DNA from: Szabonella sp046295215
GTDB lineage: Bacteria; Pseudomonadota; Alphaproteobacteria; Rhodobacterales; Rhodobacteraceae
Length of the DNA stretch: 64,000 nt
Direction: 5' to 3'
Assembly: GCA_046295215.1 (NCBI GenBank)
Contig: JBKBNP010000007.1
Coordinates: forward strand, 25,330-89,329
Below the pieces are notes generated by a model, which saw only the letters and a list, made by a program, of their open reading frames with translations, did not search any database and was not told where the DNA came from. Below are positions 1 to 7,792 of the stretch, in pieces (within the stretch, counting starts at the first letter, position 1; each line of letters opens with the position of its first letter). The position numbers and the translations under genes are program-made.

Positions 1-385
1 GCGCGGGCCGATTGCGGATCTGTTCCGCGCCGAGGGCGTGACGCGGGAACTGGTTTACCTCTTCTGCGGGCCGCTGGCCTTGATGGTGTTTTTCAACGGG
101 GTGATCTTTGTCGCCAATGCGGCCTGCAACAATCTGGGGCGGCCGTTCCAGTCCACGCTGGTCAACTGGGGACGGCACACATTGGGCACGGTGCCGTTCG
201 TGCTGGTCTTTGCCGCACAGATGGGGGCGCCGGGGGTGTTGATCGGGCAGGCGGTTGGCGGCGTGATCTTTGCGGGCATCGCAGTCTGGCAGGCATGGCG
301 CGCGATGGTGGCCCCGCGCCCGCCCGACAAGGACGGGTTCGCGCGCGAAGGGCGGCTGATGGCGCTGATGCGGTTCAGGCGCTGA
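1..385 (+). CDS. MATE-family efflux transporter, C-terminal part
   Basis: The frame is open from base 2 and stops at 385, so the start lies outside the window. The visible 127 residues hold about two and a half hydrophobic helices, with a glycine/asparagine-rich stretch (NAACNNLGRPF) and a final basic tail. This matches the last helices of MATE (multidrug and toxic compound extrusion) antiporters, which export cationic compounds against Na+ or H+. The substrate cannot be read from this fragment. The 3' end overlaps the convergent ChaC-like gene by 11 bp. Confidence 0.75.
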   Translation, partial: RGPIADLFRAEGVTRELVYLFCGPLALMVFFNGVIFVANAACNNLGRPFQSTLVNWGRHTLGTVPFVLVFAAQMGAPGVLIGQAVGGVIFAGIAVWQAWRAMVAPRPPDKDGFAREGRLMALMRFRR

Positions 386-959
386 GGCGCGGCGAGCCGA
401 GTTCTGCGAGGGCTGCATCGACCATGGCCCGTTCTGTGGCCGACAGCGGTTGCGCGCGGGGATAGCGCGGGGCCGTGCGGTCGTCGAGGATGGGGGCGGT
501 CCAGCCTGTTGTCGTGGCGAAGAACTCCGCCACGCCCTGCTGGCCGAATTCGCGCAAAAACCCCTGCACCACGACATCGAGATAGCTGAGAAGGATGGGA
601 TGTGCGGGCACCGGGGCGCGGGCGTCGGATTCCGGCACGGCATAGACCTGCACCGGAAGGGTGGGGCCGGTCAGGGGAAGGGCGGTGACGCTGTGCCGGG
701 CATAGGCGAATTCGCGGGCATCGAGTGCGGTCCAGTCCTGCCCCGGCACCTCGGCCACCAGCCCCGCGATGGTGCAGCCCGCATCGGGGCGCACCGACAG
801 GAAGGCCAGATCGCGCGCTTGCGTATGGACCCAGACCCGCCGCCAGCCGGAGAGATGGGCGCGCCGCGCGGCCGGGTAGTCATGCGTGGCGCGGTTCACG
901 AGGCTGCCATAGCCGAAGAAGTGGCGGGGCGGGGGTGCGGTCGGGCTGCTGGGCGGCAT
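375..959 (-). CDS. Gamma-glutamylcyclotransferase-like protein (ChaC/AIG2 fold)
   Basis: A protein of 194 residues. The N-terminal HFFGYGSLVN is the phosphate-binding-like FGYGSL loop that marks gamma-glutamylcyclotransferases, and TALDAREFAYAR supplies the usual catalytic-region glutamate. Enzymes of this fold release 5-oxoproline from gamma-glutamyl compounds; ChaC members act on glutathione. The substrate here is inferred only from the family. I chose the ATG at 959 because FGYGSL then falls about 15 residues in, as is usual; the open frame upstream is low-complexity and runs into the gcv leader. It is transcribed away from the gcv operon, so its promoter should lie between about 960 and 1040. 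Confidence 0.75.
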   Translation of the reverse strand: MPPSSPTAPPPRHFFGYGSLVNRATHDYPAARRAHLSGWRRVWVHTQARDLAFLSVRPDAGCTIAGLVAEVPGQDWTALDAREFAYARHSVTALPLTGPTLPVQVYAVPESDARAPVPAHPILLSYLDVVVQGFLREFGQQGVAEFFATTTGWTAPILDDRTAPRYPRAQPLSATERAMVDAALAELGSPRLSA

Positions 960-1000
960 GTCGGGATCATGGCCTCGGGTGTCGGTCGGTCGCTTTGCGC

Positions 1001-1030
1001 TTGCCAGCCTGCGGATCGGCGGGCTAGATC
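1001..1030 (+). promoter_or_regulatory. Predicted sigma70-type promoter of the gcv operon
   Basis: TTGCCA at 1001-1006 and TAGATC at 1025-1030 are separated by 18 bp. A start a few bases downstream would begin transcription right at the 5' edge of the glycine riboswitch, which is what supports the assignment. The boxes alone are only a moderate match. Confidence 0.4.
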
Positions 1031-1039
1031 GTCGCTGCA

Positions 1040-1231
1040 GGATCGGGAGAATCCGGGCCGGGTGCAAGCCCGATCCGGTGCCGAAGGAGCAACCGCCCCG
1101 GTAAACTCTCAGGCGCAAGGGACCGTTCCTGCTGACAGACTCTGGAGAGTGGCGTTCGCGCCCGCCGAAGGGATAACGATCTCAGGCGTCCGAAGGTCCG
1201 GCAACGGGTCTGGGCAGGGACAGAGGGGGCA
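1040..1231 (+). ncRNA. Tandem glycine riboswitch (gcvT leader)
   Basis: Two glycine aptamers lie in series. The first has GCCGAAGGAGCAA near 1078, AAACTCTCAGGCGCAAGGGACC near 1103, and the linker/P1 segment GACTCTGGAGAG at 1138-1149. The second has GCCGAAGGGATAA near 1163, ATCTCAGGC near 1179, and the closing GGGACAGAGGGGG near 1217. Riboswitches of this class switch on gcv genes when glycine is plentiful. The second aptamer carries an extra hairpin at 1194-1211 capped by a GCAA tetraloop. Between aptamer and gene, an inverted repeat GCCGGAC-T-GTCCGGC (1263-1277) sits just before the gcvT ribosome binding site and may be part of the expression platform. Confidence 0.93.
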
Positions 1232-1295
1232 TCGACAGGCGGGATTGTCCTGCCGGTCTGGTGCCGGACTGTCCGGCGAGGCGAAGGGGGGCCGC

Positions 1296-2423
1296 ATGGC
1301 CGATCTGAAACGGACCTGTCTTTACGACCTGCACCTGGAGCTTGGCGCGAAACTCGTGCCCTTCGCGGGGTATATGATGCCGGTGCAATATCCGATGGGC
1401 GTGCTTTCGGAACATCTGCACACGCGCGCCAAAGCGGGGCTGTTCGATGTCAGCCATATGGGGCAGGTGATCCTGCGCCCGAAGGGTAACATGGCGGATC
1501 TTGTGGCGGGGTTCGAGGCGCTGATGCCGGTGGCGGTGGAGGGGCTCGCCGAGGGGCGGCAGCGCTATGGGCTCTTCACCAATGACCGGGGCGGGATCCT
1601 TGACGACCTGATGTTCGCCAATCGGGGCGATCATCTGTTCGTGGTGGTCAACGCCGCCTGCAAGGAGGCCGACATTGCCCATATGACCACGCATCTGGGT
1701 GCGGTGGCAGAGGTTCAGCCGGTGACGGACCGCGCCTTGATGGCCTTGCAGGGGCCAGAGGCGGAGGCCATGCTGGCGGTGTTCGTGCCGGATGTGGCGG
1801 CGATGCGCTTCATGGATGTGATCTCGGTCGACACGGTTTATGGGGCGATGTGGATTTCCCGATCGGGCTATACCGGCGAGGACGGATTCGAGATTTCGGT
1901 GCCCGAGGTCTCGGCCCCCGATTTTGCCCGGGCGCTGCTGGCGCGCGACGGCGTGGCCCCCATCGGGCTGGGCGCGCGGGACAGCCTGCGGCTGGAGGCG
2001 GGGTTGTGCCTTTATGGCCATGACATCGACGAACACACGACGCCGGTCGCGGCGGGGCTGACCTGGGCGATCCAGAAGGCACGCCGGGCGGGTGGCGCGC
2101 GCGCGGGCGGGTTTCCCGGGGCCGAGCGCATCCTGTCGGAACTGGCCGAAGGACCGCCGGCGCTGCGCGTCGGGTTTCGCCCCGAGGGCCGGGCGCCGAT
2201 GCGCGAGGGCACCGTGATCTGGGATGCGCCCGAAGGCGGGCGCAATATCGGCGGTGTGACCTCGGGCGGGTTCGGCCCCTCGGTCGAGGCCCCGATTGCC
2301 ATGGGCTATGTGCCCCGCGATGGTGCCGAACCCGGCACAAGGCTGTGGGGGGAGGTGCGCGGCAAGCGCCTGCCTGTCACGGTTTGCGAGCTTCCTTTCC
2401 GTCCATCCACCTACAAGCGCTGA
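1296..2423 (+). CDS. gcvT: Glycine cleavage system aminomethyltransferase (T protein)
   Basis: Transfers the methylene group from the aminomethyl-lipoyl H protein to tetrahydrofolate, releasing ammonia and giving 5,10-methylene-THF. The 375 residues are full length. The folate-binding N-terminal region is clear: DLHLELGAKLVPFAGY, followed by GLFDVSHMGQ at about 49-58. SGYTGEDGFE and GARDSLRLEAGLCLYGHD are the other family blocks. The ATG at 1296 is preceded by AAGGGGG and fits the family N-terminus. It is the first gene of gcvT-gcvH-gcvP, under the upstream glycine riboswitch; gcvH follows after 12 bp. Confidence 0.96.
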   Translation: MADLKRTCLYDLHLELGAKLVPFAGYMMPVQYPMGVLSEHLHTRAKAGLFDVSHMGQVILRPKGNMADLVAGFEALMPVAVEGLAEGRQRYGLFTNDRGGILDDLMFANRGDHLFVVVNAACKEADIAHMTTHLGAVAEVQPVTDRALMALQGPEAEAMLAVFVPDVAAMRFMDVISVDTVYGAMWISRSGYTGEDGFEISVPEVSAPDFARALLARDGVAPIGLGARDSLRLEAGLCLYGHDIDEHTTPVAAGLTWAIQKARRAGGARAGGFPGAERILSELAEGPPALRVGFRPEGRAPMREGTVIWDAPEGGRNIGGVTSGGFGPSVEAPIAMGYVPRDGAEPGTRLWGEVRGKRLPVTVCELPFRPSTYKR

Positions 2424-2435
2424 GGAGCGTTGAAG

Positions 2436-2807
2436 ATGAAATACACCGAAGATCATGAATGGCTGCGCGTCGAATCCACCCCGGATGGCGATATCGTCGT
2501 TGTCGGCATCACCGAACATGCGGCGACGCAACTCGGCGATGTCGTGTTCGTCGAACTGCCCGAGGTGGAAACCATGGTGGCCACCGGCGACGAGGTCGTG
2601 GTGATCGAGAGCGTCAAGGCGGCGTCAGACATTCTTGCTCCGGTGGATGGGGAAATCGTCGAAGTGAACTCGAAACTGGCCGACAAGCCGGGGCTGGTGA
2701 ATGACGACCCCACGGGGGATGCGTGGTTTTTCAAGCTGAAGGTGGACGACCTGAGTGTTCTCGATGCTTTCATGGACGAGGACGACTACAACGATCTGAT
2801 CGGCTGA
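2436..2807 (+). CDS. gcvH: Glycine cleavage system H protein
   Basis: A small lipoyl carrier of 123 residues that shuttles the aminomethyl intermediate between P, T and L proteins. The lipoyl-lysine motif ESVKAASD is intact, with the lysine at residue 61, flanked by the glycine-rich hairpins of the lipoyl fold. I start at the ATG at 2436: GAGGAG at 2422-2427 is correctly spaced, and the in-frame TTG at 2430 sits too close to it. Cotranscribed with gcvT. A hairpin repeat separates it from gcvP. Confidence 0.96.
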   Translation: MKYTEDHEWLRVESTPDGDIVVVGITEHAATQLGDVVFVELPEVETMVATGDEVVVIESVKAASDILAPVDGEIVEVNSKLADKPGLVNDDPTGDAWFFKLKVDDLSVLDAFMDEDDYNDLIG

Positions 2808-2827
2808 TCGCCGGTTCGGCCCAAGCG

Positions 2828-2880
2828 CCGGGGGGCCAGCCCCCCGGACCCCCCGGGATATTTGGGGACAGAAAAAGGGG
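2828..2880 (+). repeat. Dispersed hairpin-GATATTT element, copy a
   Basis: A perfect 9-bp G/C inverted repeat with a 2-nt centre (2828-2847) is followed by ACCCCCCGGGATATTT and GGGGACAGAAAAAGGGG. The same order of parts occurs at four other places in the window. This copy lies between gcvH and gcvP in the same direction, so the operon transcript would carry it unless the hairpin attenuates transcription. Confidence 0.75.
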
Positions 2881-2916
2881 TGAGAGCGCCGCGTTTCTGT
2901 CCGGAAGGTGAGCGAC

Positions 2917-5754
2917 ATGAGTTTCACGCCGAGCGACTACAACACCTATGATTTTGCGAACCGCCGCCATATCGGGCCTTCGCCGGGCGAGATGGACGAG
3001 ATGCTGGCCGCTGTGGGGGCCGCCGATCTGGAGGCGCTGGTGAGCGAGACCGTGCCCGCCTCGATCCGGCAGGCGCGGGCCCTGTCCTGGGCGCCGCTGG
3101 CGGAGCATGAATTGCTGGCGCGGATGCGCGAGGTGGCGGGCCGGAACCGGGTGATGACCAGCCTGATCGGGCAGGGCTATTACGGCACGGTGACGCCGCC
3201 CGCGATCCAGCGCAACATTCTGGAAAACCCTGCGTGGTATACGGCCTACACGCCCTATCAGCCCGAGATCGCGCAGGGGCGGCTGGAGGCCTTGCTGAAC
3301 TATCAGACCATGGTGGCCGATCTGACCGGGTTGCCGGTGGCCAATGCGAGCCTGCTGGACGAGGCAACGGCGGCGGCGGAAGCCATGACCATGGCCGAGC
3401 GCAGCGCGAAGTCGAAGGCGCGGGCATTTTTCGTGGACCGCTTCTGCCATCCGCAGACGATTGCCGTGATCCGCACGAGGGCGCAGCCTCTGGGGATCGA
3501 GATCATCGAGGATGTGGTGGAGAATCTCGACGCGGCAAAAGTGTTCGGGGCGATTTTCCAGTATCCCGGCAGCTATGGCCATGTGCGCGATTTCAGCGAG
3601 CAGATCGCGGCGCTGCATGCGGCAAAGGCGATTGCCGTGGTGGCGACGGATCTGCTGGCGTTGTGTTTGCTGAAGGAACCCGGCGCGATGGGGGCCGATA
3701 TTGCCGTGGGATCGAGCCAGAGGTTCGGCGTGCCGATGGGCTATGGCGGGCCGCATGCCGCCTTCATGGCCTGCCGGGATGATCTGAAACGGGCGATGCC
3801 GGGGCGGATTGTGGGGGTCAGCATCGACGCGCGGGGGAACAAGGCCTACCGGCTGGCGCTCCAGACCCGCGAACAGCATATCCGGCGCGAAAAGGCGACC
3901 TCCAATGTCTGCACGGCGCAGGCGCTTTTGGCCGTGATGGCGGGGTTCTATGCGGTGTTCCACGGTCCCAAGGGCCTGCGTGCGATTGCCGAGCGGGTTC
4001 ATTTCCTGACCAACCGGCTGGCGCGGGCCTTGAAGGCGGCAGGGGCGAAGGTCTCGCCCAAGGCGTTTTTCGACACGATCACCGTGGAGGTGGGCGTGGG
4101 GCAGGCGGGGATTCTGGCCGCGGCCCGGGCCGAAGGGTTGAATTTCCGCAAGATCGGCATGGACCGCGTGGGCATCAGCCTTGACGAGACGACGGATGAA
4201 CGGGTGCTGGTGCGGGTGCTGCGCGCCTTCGGGATCGAGGGCGTGCCGCCGCATCGCGCGACGCTCGGGTTCCCCGAGGTGATGCTGCGCGAAAGCGACT
4301 ACCTGACCCATCCGGTGTTCCACATGAACCGCGCGGAATCGGAAATGATGCGCTACATGCGCCGTCTTTCGGACCGTGACCTTGCGCTGGACCGGGCGAT
4401 GATCCCGCTGGGATCCTGCACGATGAAGCTGAACGCGGCGGCCGAGATGATGCCGATCACCTGGCCGGAATTTGGCAGTCTGCACCCTTTCGTGCCCGCC
4501 GATCAGGCGGCGGGCTATGGCGAGGCGATTGCGGACCTGACCGAAAAGCTGTGCGAGATCACTGGCTATGACGCCTTTTCCATGCAGCCCAATTCCGGTG
4601 CGCAAGGCGAATATGCGGGACTTCTGACCATTCAGGCCTATCACCGTGCGCAGGGGCAGGGGGAGCGGGACATCTGCCTGATCCCGGTTTCCGCGCATGG
4701 CACCAACCCGGCTTCGGCGCAGATGTGCGGGATGAAGGTGGTCGTCGTGAAATCCGCTCCCAATGGCGATGTGGATCTGGATGATTTCCGCGCCAAGGCG
4801 GCGGCAGCGGGCGACCGGCTCGCGGCCTGCATGATCACCTATCCCTCGACCCATGGGGTGTTCGAGGAAACCGTGCGCGAGGTCTGCCAGATCACCCATG
4901 ACCATGGCGGGCAGGTCTATATCGACGGGGCGAACATGAACGCACTGGTGGGGCTGGTGAAGCCCGGCGAGATCGGCGGTGATGTCAGCCATTTGAACCT
5001 GCACAAGACCTTTGCAATCCCTCATGGCGGCGGTGGGCCCGGCATGGGGCCGATCGGGGTGCGCGCGCATCTGGCGCCGCATCTGCCCGGCCATCCGCAG
5101 ACGGGGGGGGAGGGCGCGGTGAGTGCGGCGCCCTTGGGGTCGGCCTCCATCCTGCTGATTTCATGGGCCTATTGCCTGATGATGGGGGGCGAGGGGCTGA
5201 CGCAGGCGACGCGGGTGGCGATCCTCAATGCCAATTACATCGCGGCGCGGCTCAAGGGGGCCTATCCGATCCTTTTCATGGGCAACAAGGGGAGGGTGGC
5301 GCATGAGTGCATCCTTGATACGCGGCCCTTTGCCGAAGCCGGCGTGACCGTGGATGACATCGCCAAGCGGCTGATCGACAACGGCTTCCACGCGCCCACG
5401 ATGAGCTGGCCCGTCGCGGGCACCTTGATGGTGGAGCCGACCGAATCCGAGACCAAGGCCGAAATCGACCGCTTCATCACCGCGCTTCTGGCCATCCGGG
5501 ACGAGATCGCGGCGGTGGAGGCGGGCGAGATCAGCGCCGCCGACAGCCCGCTGCGCCACGCGCCCCACACGGTCGAGGATCTGGTGGCCGACTGGGACCG
5601 CAAATATCCGCGCGAACAGGGCTGTTTTCCGCCCGGGGCCTTCCGGGTGGATAAATACTGGCCCCCCGTGGGCCGGGTGGACAATGTGCATGGTGACCGC
5701 AACCTGATCTGCATCTGCCCGCCGGTCGAAAGCTATGCCGAGGCGGCGGAATAG
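2917..5754 (+). CDS. gcvP: Glycine dehydrogenase (decarboxylating), P protein, single-chain form
   Basis: Pyridoxal-phosphate enzyme that decarboxylates glycine and loads the aminomethyl group onto GcvH. It has 945 residues with fused N- and C-terminal halves, not the split GcvPA/GcvPB form. The N-terminal RRHIGPSPGEM block is present. The PLP lysine is K697 in SHLNLHKTFAIPHGGGGPG. The ATG at 2917 is preferred because GGAAGG at 2903-2908 is 8 bp away; the in-frame GTG at 2908 overlaps that site. It is the last gene of the riboswitch-controlled operon. The lipoamide dehydrogenase subunit is not encoded here. Confidence 0.96.
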   Translation: MSFTPSDYNTYDFANRRHIGPSPGEMDEMLAAVGAADLEALVSETVPASIRQARALSWAPLAEHELLARMREVAGRNRVMTSLIGQGYYGTVTPPAIQRNILENPAWYTAYTPYQPEIAQGRLEALLNYQTMVADLTGLPVANASLLDEATAAAEAMTMAERSAKSKARAFFVDRFCHPQTIAVIRTRAQPLGIEIIEDVVENLDAAKVFGAIFQYPGSYGHVRDFSEQIAALHAAKAIAVVATDLLALCLLKEPGAMGADIAVGSSQRFGVPMGYGGPHAAFMACRDDLKRAMPGRIVGVSIDARGNKAYRLALQTREQHIRREKATSNVCTAQALLAVMAGFYAVFHGPKGLRAIAERVHFLTNRLARALKAAGAKVSPKAFFDTITVEVGVGQAGILAAARAEGLNFRKIGMDRVGISLDETTDERVLVRVLRAFGIEGVPPHRATLGFPEVMLRESDYLTHPVFHMNRAESEMMRYMRRLSDRDLALDRAMIPLGSCTMKLNAAAEMMPITWPEFGSLHPFVPADQAAGYGEAIADLTEKLCEITGYDAFSMQPNSGAQGEYAGLLTIQAYHRAQGQGERDICLIPVSAHGTNPASAQMCGMKVVVVKSAPNGDVDLDDFRAKAAAAGDRLAACMITYPSTHGVFEETVREVCQITHDHGGQVYIDGANMNALVGLVKPGEIGGDVSHLNLHKTFAIPHGGGGPGMGPIGVRAHLAPHLPGHPQTGGEGAVSAAPLGSASILLISWAYCLMMGGEGLTQATRVAILNANYIAARLKGAYPILFMGNKGRVAHECILDTRPFAEAGVTVDDIAKRLIDNGFHAPTMSWPVAGTLMVEPTESETKAEIDRFITALLAIRDEIAAVEAGEISAADSPLRHAPHTVEDLVADWDRKYPREQGCFPPGAFRVDKYWPPVGRVDNVHGDRNLICICPPVESYAEAAE

Positions 5755-5762
5755 GCTGTGAT

Positions 5763-5790
5763 CCCGCCCCTTGTTCGCGATATGGGCGGG
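5763..5790 (+). terminator. Hairpin after gcvP, possible transcript end
   Basis: CCCGCCC (5763-5769) and GGGCGGG (5784-5790) form a perfect 7-bp stem 9 nt after the gcvP stop. No T-run follows, so it is at best a weak or Rho-assisted terminator. Nothing else is recognisable between 5755 and 5880. Confidence 0.3.
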
Positions 5791-5880
5791 GGCGGGCCTG
5801 AGCCAGTGGCGCGCGGCGTGACCCATGGCAGCGGGCCGGATGCCGCCGCGCCCCTGCCCGGAACGGAGCCCTGAGGCCCC

Positions 5881-6627
5881 ATGCCGCTGCCCTTTGATCT
5901 GACCGTCCCGGCGGCGCTCTGGATGCTGGCCGTGCTGTTCGGGGCGGCTTTCGTGCGGGGCTATTCGGGCTTCGGCTTTGCCGCGCTGGTGGTGTCGGGG
6001 GCGGCGCTGGTCACCGATCCCTTGCATTTTGTCCCGGTCGTGCTGATCGTCGATATCTTCCTGACCGGCGCGCAACTGCGGTCGATCCGGGGGCGCATCG
6101 ACTGGCGGCGGGTTGGGTTCCTGTTTGCCGGGGCTTTGGCGGGGGTGCCGGTGGGGCTGTGGCTGCTGGGCCTTGTGACGCCCGACGCGGCGCGGATGGC
6201 AATTGCGCTCTTCGTGCTGGCCACCTGCCTGATGCTCTGGCGCGGCTGGACGATCTCCCGCCCGATGGGCGGGGTGGCCCATGCAGGTGCCGGGGTGGTG
6301 TCGGGGCTGGCCAATGCCGCCGCTGTAGGCGGCTTGCCGGTGGCGCTGTTCTTTGCCGCGCAGGGCGTTCCGGCGGCGACCTTCCGGGCCACGCTGATCG
6401 TCTATTTCACCTGTCTTGACCTCTGGACCGTGCCCCTGATGGCCGCGCATGGGATGATCGGGGCGGACACGCTGGCCGCCTCGGCGCTTGCGATGCCGGT
6501 TCTGTTGCTGGGGGTCTGGCTGGGCGGGCGGCAGTTCCTGCGCTCTGATCCTGCCGATTTCCGCCGCTTCGCGATCCTGCTTCTGGCCGGGCTGTCGATT
6601 GCCGGGCTTGTGAAATCCGCGATCTGA
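5881..6627 (+). CDS. TauE/SafE-family membrane exporter, probable sulfite exporter
   Basis: A protein of 248 residues with about eight hydrophobic segments and the family landmark FVRGYSGFGFAALVVSG near the N-terminus. TauE/SafE proteins (old DUF81) are thought to export sulfite or organosulfur anions. Its place here is telling: acetate kinase follows after 34 bp and then a complete sulfite dehydrogenase. I therefore infer that it lets out sulfite the cell cannot oxidise fast enough. Direct substrate evidence cannot come from sequence, since the family is broad. The start is the ATG at 5881. Confidence 0.8.
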   Translation: MPLPFDLTVPAALWMLAVLFGAAFVRGYSGFGFAALVVSGAALVTDPLHFVPVVLIVDIFLTGAQLRSIRGRIDWRRVGFLFAGALAGVPVGLWLLGLVTPDAARMAIALFVLATCLMLWRGWTISRPMGGVAHAGAGVVSGLANAAAVGGLPVALFFAAQGVPAATFRATLIVYFTCLDLWTVPLMAAHGMIGADTLAASALAMPVLLLGVWLGGRQFLRSDPADFRRFAILLLAGLSIAGLVKSAI

Positions 6628-6661
6628 CAGCACTCTGCCCTGAAGGAATGGGAGGGTTGCC

Positions 6662-7792
6662 TTGCTGCTGGTGGTGAATTCGGGATCATCCTCGATCAAG
6701 CTCGCGCTGTTCGACGGCGCGCAGCAGGTGCTGGACGCACAGGCGTCGGAAATTGGCGGCGCGTCACGGTTGCGCATCGGCGGGGCGGATCGGACCCTGC
6801 CATTGGCCGATCACCGAAGCGCCCTTGCAGCCCTTCTGACGGCGATGGAGGCTGCTGGCCACCCGGTCGGGCGGATCCATGCCGCAGCACACCGCGTGGT
6901 GCATGGCGGGGCGGGGCTGACGCGCGCCTGCCGGGTGACACCTGCCGTGCTGGACGCGATCCGCGCCTGCCTGCCGCTCGCGCCCTTGCACAACCCCGCC
7001 AATCTGGCGGGGATCGAGGCGCTGGCCGTCCTGCTGCCCGACCTGCCGCAATATGCCAGTTTCGACACCGCCTTCCACGCCACCATGCCCGAACTTGCCA
7101 CCCGCTATGCCCTGCCACCCGAGGCGGAGGCGATGGGGCTGCGCCGCTACGGCTTTCACGGCCTGTCCTATGCCAGCATCGCCGAACGCCTGCCGGGGCT
7201 GCTGGGGGGGATGCCGGCCCGGGTGCTGGCCTATCACCTTGGCAACGGGGCCTCGGCCTGTGCGATGCTCGATGGCCGGTCGGTCGCGACCTCGATGGGC
7301 TACAGCCCCGTTGACGGGCTGACCATGGGCACGCGCACCGGCAGTATCGACCCGACCGCTGTGCTGCGGCTGGCCGAGGCGCATGGGATTGAAGGGGCGG
7401 AGCGGATGCTGAACCGCGCCTCTGGCCTGTTGGGGCTGGGGGGCCATTCCGACATGCGGGCCCTTCTGGCCGACCCTTCGCCCCGCGCAGGCTTTGCCGT
7501 GACGCATTTCATCCGCTCTGCCGTGACGCATGGCGGCGCGCTGATGGCGGCGATGGGGGGGCTCGATGCGGTGGTGTTCACCGGGGGCATTGGCGAAAAC
7601 GCAACGCCGGTTCGGGCGGGTATTCTGGACGGGCTGGCATGGGCGGGCGTGGCCTATGACAAGGCTGCAAACGATGCCGGGGCCGAACGGCTGCAGCCGC
7701 AGGGCGCGCGCCTTCCTGTTCTGATCCTGCTGGCCGAGGAGGAGGCGCAGATCGCCGCCGAGGCCCGCGCCCTGATGGAGGCGGGCGCATGA
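6662..7792 (+). CDS. ackA: Acetate kinase
   Basis: Interconverts acetyl phosphate + ADP and acetate + ATP. The first residues LLVVNSGSSSIKLALFDG are the acetokinase signature, HLGNGASACAMLDGRSVATS the second, and VFTGGIGENA the C-terminal ATP-site block. At 376 residues it is slightly shorter than the usual 400. The start is a TTG at 6662, 5 bp after GGAGGG (6651-6656); the nearby ATG at 6648 is out of frame. The stop overlaps the soeA start by 4 bp (ATGA), so the two are translationally coupled. Beside sulfite genes, it probably recovers ATP from acetyl phosphate made during sulfonate (sulfoacetaldehyde) breakdown. Confidence 0.93.
   Translation: MLLVVNSGSSSIKLALFDGAQQVLDAQASEIGGASRLRIGGADRTLPLADHRSALAALLTAMEAAGHPVGRIHAAAHRVVHGGAGLTRACRVTPAVLDAIRACLPLAPLHNPANLAGIEALAVLLPDLPQYASFDTAFHATMPELATRYALPPEAEAMGLRRYGFHGLSYASIAERLPGLLGGMPARVLAYHLGNGASACAMLDGRSVATSMGYSPVDGLTMGTRTGSIDPTAVLRLAEAHGIEGAERMLNRASGLLGLGGHSDMRALLADPSPRAGFAVTHFIRSAVTHGGALMAAMGGLDAVVFTGGIGENATPVRAGILDGLAWAGVAYDKAANDAGAERLQPQGARLPVLILLAEEEAQIAAEARALMEAGA

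Noticed and set aside
2770..5094. Long open frame of 774 codons antisense to gcvP
   Set aside because: It mirrors GC-rich codon bias of gcvP, has low-complexity Arg/His/Gly/Pro composition and matches no domain.
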